From NCBI RefSeq assembly GCF_040566545.1, contig NZ_JBEWZI010000001.1, forward strand, positions 62,001 through 126,000: a DNA stretch of 64,000 nucleotides, read 5' to 3'. The notes under the pieces were generated by a model, which worked only from the letters and a program-made list of their open reading frames with translations, had not been told where the DNA came from and did no database searches. The DNA is from Uliginosibacterium flavum (lineage in GTDB: Bacteria > Pseudomonadota > Gammaproteobacteria > Burkholderiales > Rhodocyclaceae). Positions 1-7,575 of this stretch are shown piece after piece (the first letter of the stretch is position 1; every line of letters starts with the position of its first letter). The translations under genes and the position numbers were made by a program.

Positions 1-201
1 GCGCTTCTTGAACTCTTCCAGACGGTGATCGAAAGCGATCAGCTCGGACGGGCACACGAAGGTGAAGTCGAGCGGGTAGAAGAAGATCGCGACATATTTA
101 CCCTTGTTCACTTCGGACAGGGTGATGTCCTTGAATTCGTTATTGCCCAGAACCGCGGTAGCGGTGAAATCGGGGGCTTGCTTGCCAACCAGAACGGCCA
201 T
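1..201 (-). CDS. 2-Cys peroxiredoxin (AhpC/TSA family), partial
   Basis: Reduces hydrogen peroxide and organic peroxides with thiols in the cytosol. Only the first 67 residues are inside the window; the gene runs off the left edge. The protein begins MAVLVGKQAPDFTA and carries the peroxidatic cysteine at residue 50 in DFTFVCPSE, the typical-2-Cys Prx signature; the resolving cysteine would lie outside the window. The ATG at 201 is preceded by a purine-rich AGAGAGGA ribosome site about 7 bases upstream. It stands alone and diverges from nothing; acyP lies behind it in the same direction. A sigma-70-like promoter and a candidate OxyR box lie upstream, fitting peroxide control. Family assignment is firm; the exact subfamily cannot be settled from the fragment. 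Confidence 0.93.
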   Translation of the reverse strand, partial: MAVLVGKQAPDFTATAVLGNNEFKDITLSEVNKGKYVAIFFYPLDFTFVCPSELIAFDHRLEEFKKR

Positions 202-268
202 GATGAATCCTCTCTCTTGCTTTTATCCGGCGCTTACCTGAGTGCACCGAAGGGTTTTAGGAATCCCG

Positions 269-297
269 ATTATGGTTGCCGCTGCCTTGAAGGTAAA
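269..297 (-). promoter_or_regulatory. Candidate sigma-70 promoter of the peroxiredoxin gene
   Basis: On the minus strand, a -35 element TTTACC (292-297) and a -10 element CATAAT (269-274) are separated by exactly 17 bases. The start codon at 201 would give a leader of about 60 bases. The hexamers match consensus at 4 and 5 of 6 positions. Inferred from sequence only. Confidence 0.5.
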
Positions 298-319
298 CCC
301 CGAAGTCGATTAACTCAGC

Positions 320-334
320 CTATTGATCAGATAG
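320..334 (-). promoter_or_regulatory. Candidate OxyR half-site pair upstream of the peroxiredoxin
   Basis: CTAT, seven bases, ATAG: this is the central pair of the four-part OxyR consensus (ATAG-N7-CTAT-N7-ATAG-N7-CTAT). The outer quarter-sites are poor matches (ATTA and TCTC). The centre lies roughly 65 bases upstream of the start point predicted from the promoter at 269-297, a usual place for OxyR activation. The site overlaps the stop codon of acyP. Confidence 0.4.
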
Positions 335-614
335 TTGGACGTCTCTCGAAGCCCTGCGCCCGCTCTGGCGACTCTTCCACCCACACCTCGTCCACTCGGG
401 CACCTGCTGGACCAAAGCTCGCCCAGTGAATCATCGCAGCTACCGCAGCCTGCGGACCACAAAGCAGAGCCTCGACCCGTCCGTCACGCAGATTGCGCAC
501 CCAGCCATTCACACGCAGCTTGCGCGCCTCCTGTGCCATGAACCAGCGAAAGCCGACGCCTTGCACGATGCCGCGAATCAGCAGATGACGGGCGACATCT
601 TCGTCCTGACTCAT
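327..614 (-). CDS. acyP: Acylphosphatase
   Basis: Hydrolyses acyl phosphates such as acetyl phosphate in the cytosol. The 95-residue length is the family norm. The phosphate-binding loop GIVQGVGFR includes the conserved catalytic arginine at position 23, and the catalytic asparagine is at position 41 in GWVRNLRDG. Its start overlaps the last bases of the SulP transporter gene (ATGA overlap, 611-614), so the two are translationally coupled. No sign of truncation. The physiological substrate in bacteria is uncertain. Confidence 0.93.
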   Translation of the reverse strand: MSQDEDVARHLLIRGIVQGVGFRWFMAQEARKLRVNGWVRNLRDGRVEALLCGPQAAVAAMIHWASFGPAGARVDEVWVEESPERAQGFERRPTI

Positions 615-2251
615 TCAGTCTCACCCTGGATTTCACGCCCCCGCTGCAAGGCCGCATCGATGTCCGCACACAGGTTATGCACCCCGATTTCCGCCCCGAA
701 ACCGGAGCGCCGCAGGATCGACAGCGGCTGCTTGCCCAACGCACATAACACCAGCGAAGCGCCCTTCTTGCTCAAGCCCTTGTGCAAACCTTCCAACCAA
801 TCGACACCGGACGTGTCGATATTGAGTACATCGCGCATATTCAGCACCAGCACCTCGACCTCCAGGCGCGCCGGATCGATCTGCGCATCGAGTTTGGCGA
901 CTGCGCCGAAGAACAGCGAACCGCGCAGTTCAAAAGCCAGCAAGCCGGGACGCAAAGTCACGCCAAGTGGCTCGGCGGTGGTCAGATCCTGCATCCGGTA
1001 AATGAAGAACAGGCTGGCCAGCAGCATGCCTATTTCCACCGCAATGGTCAGATCAAAGAGTACCGTCAGGAAAAAAGTTGCCAGCAGCACAATCCGGTAA
1101 TTCCACGAGAAGTGCTTCAGGCGCACAAACTCATGCCACTCGCCCATACGCACGGCCGTCACGATCACGATCGCAGCCAGCACCGGAATCGGCACCCAGG
1201 CCGCCAGCGGCGCCGCCACCAGCACAATTGCCAGCAGGGTCAGCGCATGCACGATGCCCGCCACCGGCGTACGGCCACCGGCCCGCACGTTCGTCGAGGT
1301 GCGGGCAATCGCACCGGTCGCCGCAATCCCGCCAAAAAAAGGCGTCGCAATGTTCGCCATCCCCTGCGCGATCAGTTCCTGATTCGGATCATGCTTGTCA
1401 TCAACTTGCGGATCCACAACACGCGCGGCCAGCAAAGACTCGATGGCTCCCAGCAAGGCAATCGTGATCGCTGGCGACAACAGGCTGCCCAGACGGCTCA
1501 ACTCCGGCAAGGGGAAGGAAAACGATGGCAAACCTTGCGGAATGCCGTTGAAACGGCTGCCAATGGTCTCGACCGGCAAATCCAGCAACACCCCGAGCGC
1601 GGTACCCAGCAACAGGCCCATCAGCAGCGCTGGCACTGCGGCAGCACGCGGGTAGCGCCGCCCGAGCGCATCCCAGGCATACTTCAACGCCACCGTCGCC
1701 AGCGCCAGCCCAGCCGCGTACGGGTTGATGGTCGGCGCCAATTGAATCAAGGCCTGCATGCGCGCAAAGAATTCAGCCGGCAAGGCCTCGCCGCCCATGC
1801 CGAAAAAATCCTTGATCTGCGACAGCGCCAGCACCACGCCGATGCCATTGGTAAAGCCGATCACCACCGAAATCGGGATGAAACGGATCAGATTTCCCAT
1901 ACGCGTCAGTCCCATCATCAGCAGGATGATGCCCGCCATGAAGGTCGCCGCCAGCATGTTGTTGACGCCGTACGCCACCACGATGCCATACAGGATGGGG
2001 ATGAAAGCGCCAGTCGGGCCACCGATCTGCACCAGCGAGCCGCCAAAAGCCGCGATGATGAAACCCGCAATGATCGCCGTCCAGATGCCGGCCGCAGGGC
2101 TGACGCCGCTGGCAATCGCAAACGCCATCGACAGCGGCAAAGCCAGCACGCCGACGGTAACCCCGGCCGAAATATCACGGCCGAGCATGGCGCGCGTATA
2201 GCCCTTAAGGGAGTCGAGAAGCTTGGGGTGAAACTTGTGAAACGAGACCAT
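611..2251 (-). CDS. SulP-family anion transporter with STAS domain
   Basis: Inner-membrane anion permease of the SulP (SLC26-like) family, about 546 residues. The N-terminal two thirds are very hydrophobic, with the family-typical stretch AGVTVGVLALPLSMAFAIASG near residue 30 and IGGPTGAFIPILYGIV near 80. The last ~110 residues form a cytosolic STAS domain, including VLNMRDVLNIDTSGVDWLEG with the STAS D-S/T-SG motif. I place the start at 2251 because GGAGG lies six bases upstream; an ATG-less longer reading from 2269 has no such site. Substrate (sulfate, bicarbonate or another anion) cannot be read from sequence. Co-transcribed with acyP. Confidence 0.9.
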   Translation of the reverse strand: MVSFHKFHPKLLDSLKGYTRAMLGRDISAGVTVGVLALPLSMAFAIASGVSPAAGIWTAIIAGFIIAAFGGSLVQIGGPTGAFIPILYGIVVAYGVNNMLAATFMAGIILLMMGLTRMGNLIRFIPISVVIGFTNGIGVVLALSQIKDFFGMGGEALPAEFFARMQALIQLAPTINPYAAGLALATVALKYAWDALGRRYPRAAAVPALLMGLLLGTALGVLLDLPVETIGSRFNGIPQGLPSFSFPLPELSRLGSLLSPAITIALLGAIESLLAARVVDPQVDDKHDPNQELIAQGMANIATPFFGGIAATGAIARTSTNVRAGGRTPVAGIVHALTLLAIVLVAAPLAAWVPIPVLAAIVIVTAVRMGEWHEFVRLKHFSWNYRIVLLATFFLTVLFDLTIAVEIGMLLASLFFIYRMQDLTTAEPLGVTLRPGLLAFELRGSLFFGAVAKLDAQIDPARLEVEVLVLNMRDVLNIDTSGVDWLEGLHKGLSKKGASLVLCALGKQPLSILRRSGFGAEIGVHNLCADIDAALQRGREIQGETE

Positions 2252-2332
2252 TTCAACCCTCCTCAGCAAACCAGCGTGTCACCGGTCTAACGCCTGCACA
2301 AGGCGAAATCCGCCTGCCATGGCCGACACCGC

Positions 2333-2400
2333 CAAGAGCCGCTCTCCGCCTGCCTCTCCAGCCACCCTTGTTGAAGAAGGCCGCGCAGAGCGACTCTTCA
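2333..2400 (-). repeat. Copy of the ~69-bp dispersed element with terminal inverted repeats
   Basis: Read on the minus strand it begins TGAAGAGTCGCTCT and ends AGAGCGGCTCTTG, so its ends are inverted repeats of each other. It lies between a small membrane-protein gene (stop at 2413) and the SulP gene. Length and ends match copies at 5780, 7418, 18324, 23554 and 42905. Confidence 0.6.
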
Positions 2401-2412
2401 GGCATCTCACAT

Positions 2413-2682
2413 TTACTTTTTAAAATCCTTGTCTTTCGACCGATCTGCCTGCGGCAAAGCCTCACGCAGCAGATTCGCCGCTGCGATCAGCATCAACACG
2501 CCCCCTGCCACCAGCGATACTGCAGATTCGACAATGCTGGTCGGAAACTTCACCAGCAGCGCCTCGCCATTAGCCAGAAACATCGCCCCGGCCGCGAACA
2601 GCAGCATGCCGAAGACATCCAGCCCCAACCACATGAAGACGCGGGGCGTGAGCTGCAAACGCTTGCGGCCGGTGGGCAGCAT
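2413..2682 (-). CDS. Small membrane protein of unknown function
   Basis: An 89-residue protein with two hydrophobic segments, about residues 16-38 (VFMWLGLDVFGMLLFAAGAM) and 52-73 (SAVSLVAGGVLMLIAAANLL), and a charged C-terminus ending in lysines. I do not recognise a family. The ATG at 2682 shares one base with the metG stop codon (TGATG), indicating translational coupling to metG; a GTG one codon earlier is less likely. It is probably an inner-membrane protein whose role is unknown; the tie to metG may be purely positional. Confidence 0.7.
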   Translation of the reverse strand: MLPTGRKRLQLTPRVFMWLGLDVFGMLLFAAGAMFLANGEALLVKFPTSIVESAVSLVAGGVLMLIAAANLLREALPQADRSKDKDFKK

Positions 2683-4820
2683 CACTTCACCCGCATGCCG
2701 GGTGCTGCGCCCGCGTCGGGCGACAAAATGAACAGACCCGGCACTTCGCCCTTATCGTCGGAGGCAGCGAGGACCATACCCTCAGACATGCCGAACTTCA
2801 TCTTGCGTGGCGCCAGATTAGCCACCATCACCGTCAGGCGTCCGACCAGCAAGGCCGGATCGTAGGCCGACTTGATGCCGGCAAAGACCTGACGCGGTTT
2901 CTCCTCGCCGATATCGAGCATCAGCTTGAGCAGCTTGGCCGCGCCTTCCACATGCTCGGCCGAGACGATTTTCGCGATACGCAGATCGACCTTGCCGAAA
3001 TCATCGATGCTGATGAAAGGCTCGAACTCATCGGCCTGCGCGGCCTCGACCTGCGCCGCGTGTGCCTGATGCTGGGCATGTTTCTGGGCCGGTTCGGGTT
3101 GCTTCACTTCAGTCACGAGGGTTTCCTTATTGGCTTCAATCAGGGCATCGATCTGCTTGCGCTCGATGCGGGTCATCAGGTGGGCGTAGGTGTTGATCGT
3201 GTGGCCGGCCGGCAGCGGCGCACCCAGATCACTCCATACAAACGGCGCCACACCGAAGAAGGCTTCGACCTGCGTGGCCAGCGTGGGCAGCACCGGCTTG
3301 AGCATGATCGTCAGGGCGCGGAACTGGTTCAGCGCCGTGCTACAGGCGCGATGCAGACGCTCGACCTGAGCCGGGTCTTTCGCCAGCTCCCAGGGCTTCT
3401 CGTCATTCACATACACATTGGCCACATCGGCCAGACGCATCACTTCACGCAGCGCGCTGCTGTAATCACGGTTATTGAACGCCTTGGTGATCGACGCAAT
3501 CGTGGCTTCGGCAATGAAGGGCTCCAGTGCGGCAGCATCGCTGGCGAGCAGCTTGCCCTCGAAGCGCTTGCTGATGAAACCGGCGCAGCGGCTGGCGATA
3601 TTCACGAACTTGCCAACCAGATCCGAATTCACCTTGGCGACGAAATCGTCCAGCGACAGATCCAGATCCTCGATATTCGAGTTCAGCTTGGCGGCGAAAT
3701 AGTAGCGCAGCCATTCCGGGTTGAGCTTCTGTTCCAGATAGCTGCGCGCCGTGATGAAGGTGCCACGGCTCTTGCTCATCTTGGCGCCATCAACGGTCAG
3801 GAAGCCATTCACGTTGAGGAAATTCGGCGTGCGGAAACCAGCGAATTCGAGCATTGCCGGCCAGAACAGGGCGTGAAAATACAGGATGTCCTTGCCGATG
3901 AAGTGCACCATCTCCGTACCGGCGGCGGCTGCTTTCACCGGGTCGATGTAATCAGCCACGTCGAAACCGACGCGACCTGCATAATTCTTGAAGCTCGCCA
4001 GGTAGCCGATCGGTGCATCCAGCCAGACGTAGAAATACTTGCCCGGCGCGTCAGGAATCTCGAAGCCGAAATACGGCGCGTCACGCGAAATATCCCAGTC
4101 AGAGAGCTTGTTTTCGCCCGCATCGCCCAGCCATTCGCGCATCTTGTTCGAGGCTTCCGGCGGCATGCGGCGCGAGCCGTCGGCATTCGTCGCGCGCGTC
4201 CATTCGCGCAGGAATTCCACGGCCTTCGGGTCGGACAGGCGGAAGAAATAATGCTCGGACGAGCGCAGTTCCGGCGTCGCGCCGGACACGGCCGAGTAGG
4301 GATTCTTCAGCTCGGTCGGCGCGTAGGCCGCACCACAGACCTCGCAACTGTCGCCGTACTGATCCTTGGCCGCGCACTTGGGGCACTCGCCCTTGATGAA
4401 GCGGTCAGCCAGAAACATCTGCTTGACCGGATCGTAATACTGCTCGATGGAGCGCGTCTCGATCATCCCGCCGTCACGCAGCTTCTTGTAGATGTCTTCT
4501 GCGTAGGCGCGGTTTTCCGGGCTGTGCGTCGAATGATAATTATCAAAAGCCACACTGAAATCGGTGAAGTCGCGCAGATGCTCGCCACGCACGCGCTCGA
4601 CCAGGGCTTCGGGCGTGATGCCCTCCTTCTCGGCGCGCAGCATCACCGGCGCGCCGTGCGTGTCGTCGGCACAGACGTAATGCACCGTGTTGCCACACAT
4701 GCGCTGGAAACGTACCCAGATATCAGCTTGCACATAGCCGACCAGATGGCCGAGGTGGATGTCGCCGTTGGCGTAAGGCAGCGCATTGGTAACGAAGATC
4801 TTGCGGATAGGAGCGGTCAT
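2682..4820 (-). CDS. metG: Methionine--tRNA ligase
   Basis: Charges tRNA-Met (initiator and elongator) with methionine in the cytosol. The 712-residue protein has the class-I HIGH-type motif (HLGH in ALPYANGDIHLGH, near residue 20), a zinc-knuckle insert with four cysteines (CPKCAAKDQYGDSCEVC), the KMSKS loop as KMSKSRG, and a C-terminal tRNA-binding OB domain (DFGKVDLRIAKIVSAEHV) typical of the long, dimeric form. The start at 4820 (MTAPIRKIF) aligns with other MetG proteins; the upstream GTG at 4844 adds eight unrelated residues. A low-complexity Gln/Ala/Glu linker near residue 590 joins the last domain. No anomalies. Confidence 0.97.
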   Translation of the reverse strand: MTAPIRKIFVTNALPYANGDIHLGHLVGYVQADIWVRFQRMCGNTVHYVCADDTHGAPVMLRAEKEGITPEALVERVRGEHLRDFTDFSVAFDNYHSTHSPENRAYAEDIYKKLRDGGMIETRSIEQYYDPVKQMFLADRFIKGECPKCAAKDQYGDSCEVCGAAYAPTELKNPYSAVSGATPELRSSEHYFFRLSDPKAVEFLREWTRATNADGSRRMPPEASNKMREWLGDAGENKLSDWDISRDAPYFGFEIPDAPGKYFYVWLDAPIGYLASFKNYAGRVGFDVADYIDPVKAAAAGTEMVHFIGKDILYFHALFWPAMLEFAGFRTPNFLNVNGFLTVDGAKMSKSRGTFITARSYLEQKLNPEWLRYYFAAKLNSNIEDLDLSLDDFVAKVNSDLVGKFVNIASRCAGFISKRFEGKLLASDAAALEPFIAEATIASITKAFNNRDYSSALREVMRLADVANVYVNDEKPWELAKDPAQVERLHRACSTALNQFRALTIMLKPVLPTLATQVEAFFGVAPFVWSDLGAPLPAGHTINTYAHLMTRIERKQIDALIEANKETLVTEVKQPEPAQKHAQHQAHAAQVEAAQADEFEPFISIDDFGKVDLRIAKIVSAEHVEGAAKLLKLMLDIGEEKPRQVFAGIKSAYDPALLVGRLTVMVANLAPRKMKFGMSEGMVLAASDDKGEVPGLFILSPDAGAAPGMRVK

Positions 4821-4890
4821 TTCGAAGTTTTTTGTTGGAAGCACAAGGGATAGACCCGCATTCTAGCAAAGCGCCGCGCCGCGCCCGGCC

Positions 4891-5307
4891 TCAATCCACA
4901 ATCAGGCGCTTGCCCAGACTCAAAGCGGCGTCCTGCCCATAGCCAATCGCCGCGTAGAAACTCAAAGCATCGGCATTATCGGCACGCACCTGAAGGTTGA
5001 TCTTCGGGCAGCCCCGCGCGAGCAACAATTCCTCGACGCGCGTCATGATTGCTCGCGCCAGGCCCTTGCCGCGCTGTGCCGGCGCCACGCCCAGATAATT
5101 AACCCAGCCGCGATGGCCCTCGTAACCAGCCATGATGCTGGCAACGATTTCGCCATCAATTTCGCCAACCAGGAATAGTTCAGGCTGCACCGTCAGCTTG
5201 CGCGCGATATCCAGCGCCGGATTATTCCAGACACGCGTCAGGCCGCAGGCTTGCCACAGGGCAATCACGGCGGCTTCGTCGGCGATCTGATAAGGACGGA
5301 TGTGCAT
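4891..5307 (-). CDS. ypeA: GNAT-family N-acetyltransferase (YpeA-like)
   Basis: A 138-residue acetyl-CoA-dependent acetyltransferase. The acetyl-CoA-binding loop is visible as GVAPAQRGKGLARAIM (Q/R-x-x-G-x-G/A pattern). The overall order, including WNNPALDIARKL, GYEGHRGWVNYLGV, RGCPKINLQV and the C-terminal LSLGKRLI, closely follows E. coli YpeA as I remember it. I start it at the ATG at 5307 (MHIRPYQ); an upstream start adds 14 residues with no family match. Substrate is unknown. It sits alone just upstream of metG in the same direction. Confidence 0.88.
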   Translation of the reverse strand: MHIRPYQIADEAAVIALWQACGLTRVWNNPALDIARKLTVQPELFLVGEIDGEIVASIMAGYEGHRGWVNYLGVAPAQRGKGLARAIMTRVEELLLARGCPKINLQVRADNADALSFYAAIGYGQDAALSLGKRLIVD

Positions 5308-5369
5308 TACAAACCTCGAAGAACTAAAACCCTTGAAAAACGCCCTCAAGTCACGTCAGGACCGCTGCA

Positions 5370-5669
5370 CTAAATTTCAACAACCCGAACATCAACCGGC
5401 CAACCATTCAAAGAACACCACTGTTCTGCAAACGCGACCACATCAGGCAGCGCCTCCCCTGGATGCGAGGTTGTGTTACAAAAAGCTCCGGGCAGCGCGT
5501 TGCTGACGTCAAGATCGACGCACAACCAATCCATCGCATCTTCCCACGCCTGACAATCAACCCCGGTCACCGCAAACAAATCTGGCTTCCCGGTCAAAAG
5601 CTCTCGAAGAACTGGCTCATGAACAACCGAATATTTCGAGAGCGAATGAAGTACGACACACTTTGCCAT
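5370..5669 (-). CDS. Hypothetical protein (99 aa)
   Basis: A 99-residue protein starting MAKCVVLHSLSKYSV. It is rich in tryptophan and cysteine in its second half (CQAWEDAMDWLCVDLD, FAEQWCSLNGW), has no signal peptide or membrane segment, and is acidic. I do not recognise the family. It is free of other strong reading frames on either strand, and its length and composition look like a genuine cytosolic protein. Its neighbours (the acetyltransferase and, divergently, a radical SAM gene) give no functional clue. Confidence 0.55.
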   Translation of the reverse strand: MAKCVVLHSLSKYSVVHEPVLRELLTGKPDLFAVTGVDCQAWEDAMDWLCVDLDVSNALPGAFCNTTSHPGEALPDVVAFAEQWCSLNGWPVDVRVVEI

Positions 5670-5779
5670 TGGTTAGTCCAGCTCGAAAAAGGTTAGCGGC
5701 ACACTAGCGGCCGAAAGACATCAAGGCAAGCGCCACCCTCCAGAGGCCTCACCCGACGGACGTCTGCAGCATACCTAGC

Positions 5780-5848
5780 TGAAGATCCGCGCGCAGCATG
5801 GCTGTACAAGCAGGCAGGCTGCAAAGCCAGATCCCGTGCGGCTGTTTG
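5780..5848 (+). repeat. Copy of the ~69-bp dispersed element
   Basis: Begins TGAAGATCCGCGCGCAG and ends near GTGCGGCTGTTTGGA, matching the start and end of the copies at 7418 and 23554. It fills part of the 275-base gap between the 99-residue hypothetical gene and the radical SAM gene. The remainder of the gap shows no other feature I can support. Confidence 0.5.
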
Positions 5849-5944
5849 GAGCATGGCTTTGCAGGCCAATTCTTGATCTTCATCGTGTTGGCCGGCTCGC
5901 GGCTTTGTTAGCCTGCGGGCTTCACTCTCTTCGCTCCCAGCCTC

Positions 5945-7420
5945 ATGCGCACCCTGCTCATCTATTCAAACCAGAGCCGTGAAATGGAGCCCGCCGCGCC
6001 GGTGGGCCTGAGCTATGTCGCTTCCGCCGCACAAGCGGCCGGGCATACCGTGAAGCTGCTGGATCTGGCCTTCTCATTGAATCTGACCGGCGATCTGGCC
6101 GCGGCGATCATCGCCTTCAAGCCGGACGTGGTCGGCCTGTCGATCCGCAATATCGACAACGTGGTCAGCCAGCGTTTCGTCTCGCCGCAGGATGCGCTAC
6201 GCGAGCAGGTCGCGGTGATCCGTCAGCATGCGCGCAAGGCCGACGGCACGCCGGTACCGCTGGTGCTGGGCGGGCCGGCAATCTCGATTCTGGCCGAACG
6301 CGCGCTGAGCCTGTTCGGCGCCGATTTCGCCAATGTCGGCGAGGGCGAAGTAGCTTTCCCGGCGCTGCTCGATGCGCTGGAGCACGGCACGCCGCTCGCC
6401 GATGTGCCCGGCCTGTGTTACTGGCAGGATGGCGTCGCGCGCCGCAACCCGACCGTCTTGCTGCCGGGCTTTGATCGCTCCGGCATGCAGAACTTCGTGC
6501 CCTGGCACAACTATCAGAAGAGCGGCGGCACCTGGCCGGTGCAGAGCAAACGCGGCTGCGGCATGAAATGCAGCTACTGCGCCTATCCGCTGGTCGAAGG
6601 CAGCAAGCTGCGCCTGCGCCCGCCCGGCGAAGTGGTCGATGAAATCGAGCAGGTGCTGCGCGACGCGGGCCCGCGCACTTTCGAATTCGTGGATTCCACC
6701 TTCAACACGCCGGCCTCGCATGCCATCGAGATTTGCGAGGAAATCATCCGCCGCAAGGTGAAAGCCAGTTTTACGGTGATGGGCGTGAATCCACGCGATG
6801 TGCCGCCGGAACTCTTCCCGATCATGAAGCGCGCCGGCTTCAATTCCATGCTGATTTCGCCCGAAGCCGGCTGCGACGAGATGCTGAAAAATTTCCGCAA
6901 GGGTTTCACGATGGAGCACGTGAATACCTGCGTGGATCGCGCACGCGTCTCCGGCATGAAAAGCTTCTGGTTCTTCATGCTCGGCGGTCCCGGCGAAACC
7001 ATGGAAACCGCCGAAGAGAGCATCCGCTTTGCCGAAACACGCCTGACCGGGCGGCAATTTCTCTCGGTATTTTTCAACGGCATCCGCATCCTGCCCCGCA
7101 CCGAACTGGCCGAACAGGCGATTGCCGAGGGCTACATCAGCGCCGACACCGACCTTTCCAGCGGCGTGTTCTACCACTCGCCGCTGGTCAGCGAACAAGC
7201 CCTGATCGACCGCGTCAGCCTCGCCTTCTCGCGCAATCCCTGCATCGTGCATGCGGCCGACGGCGCCATCACCGACCGCCAGCGCCAGCTTTACAGCTGG
7301 CTCGACAAGTTCGGCGTGGCCGCACCCTATTGGCGCTTCCTGCCGGATGTGTTGAGCTTTCCGCCGCTGCACTACCTGCGCAACAAATTCCCGTCGGGCA
7401 TGGCGGTCGGATCACCCTGA
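5945..7420 (+). CDS. B12-binding domain radical SAM protein
   Basis: A 491-residue enzyme combining an N-terminal cobalamin-binding-like Rossmann domain (about residues 1-140: LLIYSNQ..., ALSLFGADFANVGEGE) with a radical SAM core. The 4Fe-4S cluster motif CGMKCSYC lies near residue 205 in SKRGCGMKCSYCAYP, and a GGPGE motif near residue 345 fits SAM binding. The conserved DXHX(2)G cobalamin ligand motif is not evident, so B12 need not be bound. Such enzymes perform methylations or rearrangements; the substrate here is unknown. No convincing Shine-Dalgarno precedes the ATG at 5945. Its TGA stop forms the first bases of a dispersed repeat. Confidence 0.85.
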   Translation: MRTLLIYSNQSREMEPAAPVGLSYVASAAQAAGHTVKLLDLAFSLNLTGDLAAAIIAFKPDVVGLSIRNIDNVVSQRFVSPQDALREQVAVIRQHARKADGTPVPLVLGGPAISILAERALSLFGADFANVGEGEVAFPALLDALEHGTPLADVPGLCYWQDGVARRNPTVLLPGFDRSGMQNFVPWHNYQKSGGTWPVQSKRGCGMKCSYCAYPLVEGSKLRLRPPGEVVDEIEQVLRDAGPRTFEFVDSTFNTPASHAIEICEEIIRRKVKASFTVMGVNPRDVPPELFPIMKRAGFNSMLISPEAGCDEMLKNFRKGFTMEHVNTCVDRARVSGMKSFWFFMLGGPGETMETAEESIRFAETRLTGRQFLSVFFNGIRILPRTELAEQAIAEGYISADTDLSSGVFYHSPLVSEQALIDRVSLAFSRNPCIVHAADGAITDRQRQLYSWLDKFGVAAPYWRFLPDVLSFPPLHYLRNKFPSGMAVGSP

Positions 7421-7486
7421 AGATCTGCGCGCAGCGGGCTTCTACAGGCACCCTGCCCGCTCAGGCTTATCCAGAGCGGCTCTTGG
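7418..7486 (+). repeat. Copy of the ~69-bp dispersed element
   Basis: Begins TGAAGATCTGCGCGCAG, where TGA is the stop codon of the radical SAM gene, and ends CAGAGCGGCTCTTGG. Ends are imperfect inverted repeats. Sits between that gene and the IscR-type site before apbC. Confidence 0.6.
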
Positions 7487-7535
7487 AAGACAGTAAATTG
7501 CACCTCTGCGCAGAGCCACGTTCTCACGGCATGAT

Positions 7536-7560
7536 AAACTTGACTAAAACCATCAACTAT
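7536..7560 (+). promoter_or_regulatory. Candidate IscR type-1 binding site before apbC/mrp
   Basis: This 25-base stretch matches the E. coli type-1 IscR consensus ATASYYGACTR-WWW-YAGTCRRSTAT at 22 of 25 positions by my count (mismatches at positions 2, 16 and 17). The left half contains CTTGACTA and the right half TCAACTAT. It ends 15 bases before the apbC ATG, a position that would block transcription when [2Fe-2S]-IscR is bound. The downstream product is an Fe-S carrier, so the fit is biologically sensible, but there is no experiment behind it. Confidence 0.55.
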
Positions 7561-7575
7561 TAAACATCCCCAGCC

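Noticed and set aside
782..2290. Long plus-strand reading frame opposite the SulP gene
   Set aside because: It is a shadow of the SulP transporter; the protein is a Arg/His/Gln-rich low-complexity sequence with no domain, while the minus strand encodes a clear SulP/STAS protein.
2952..4853. 633-codon open frame opposite metG
   Set aside because: Its residues mirror metG codon bias (Leu/Arg/Val/His-rich), no family is visible, and metG on the other strand is complete.
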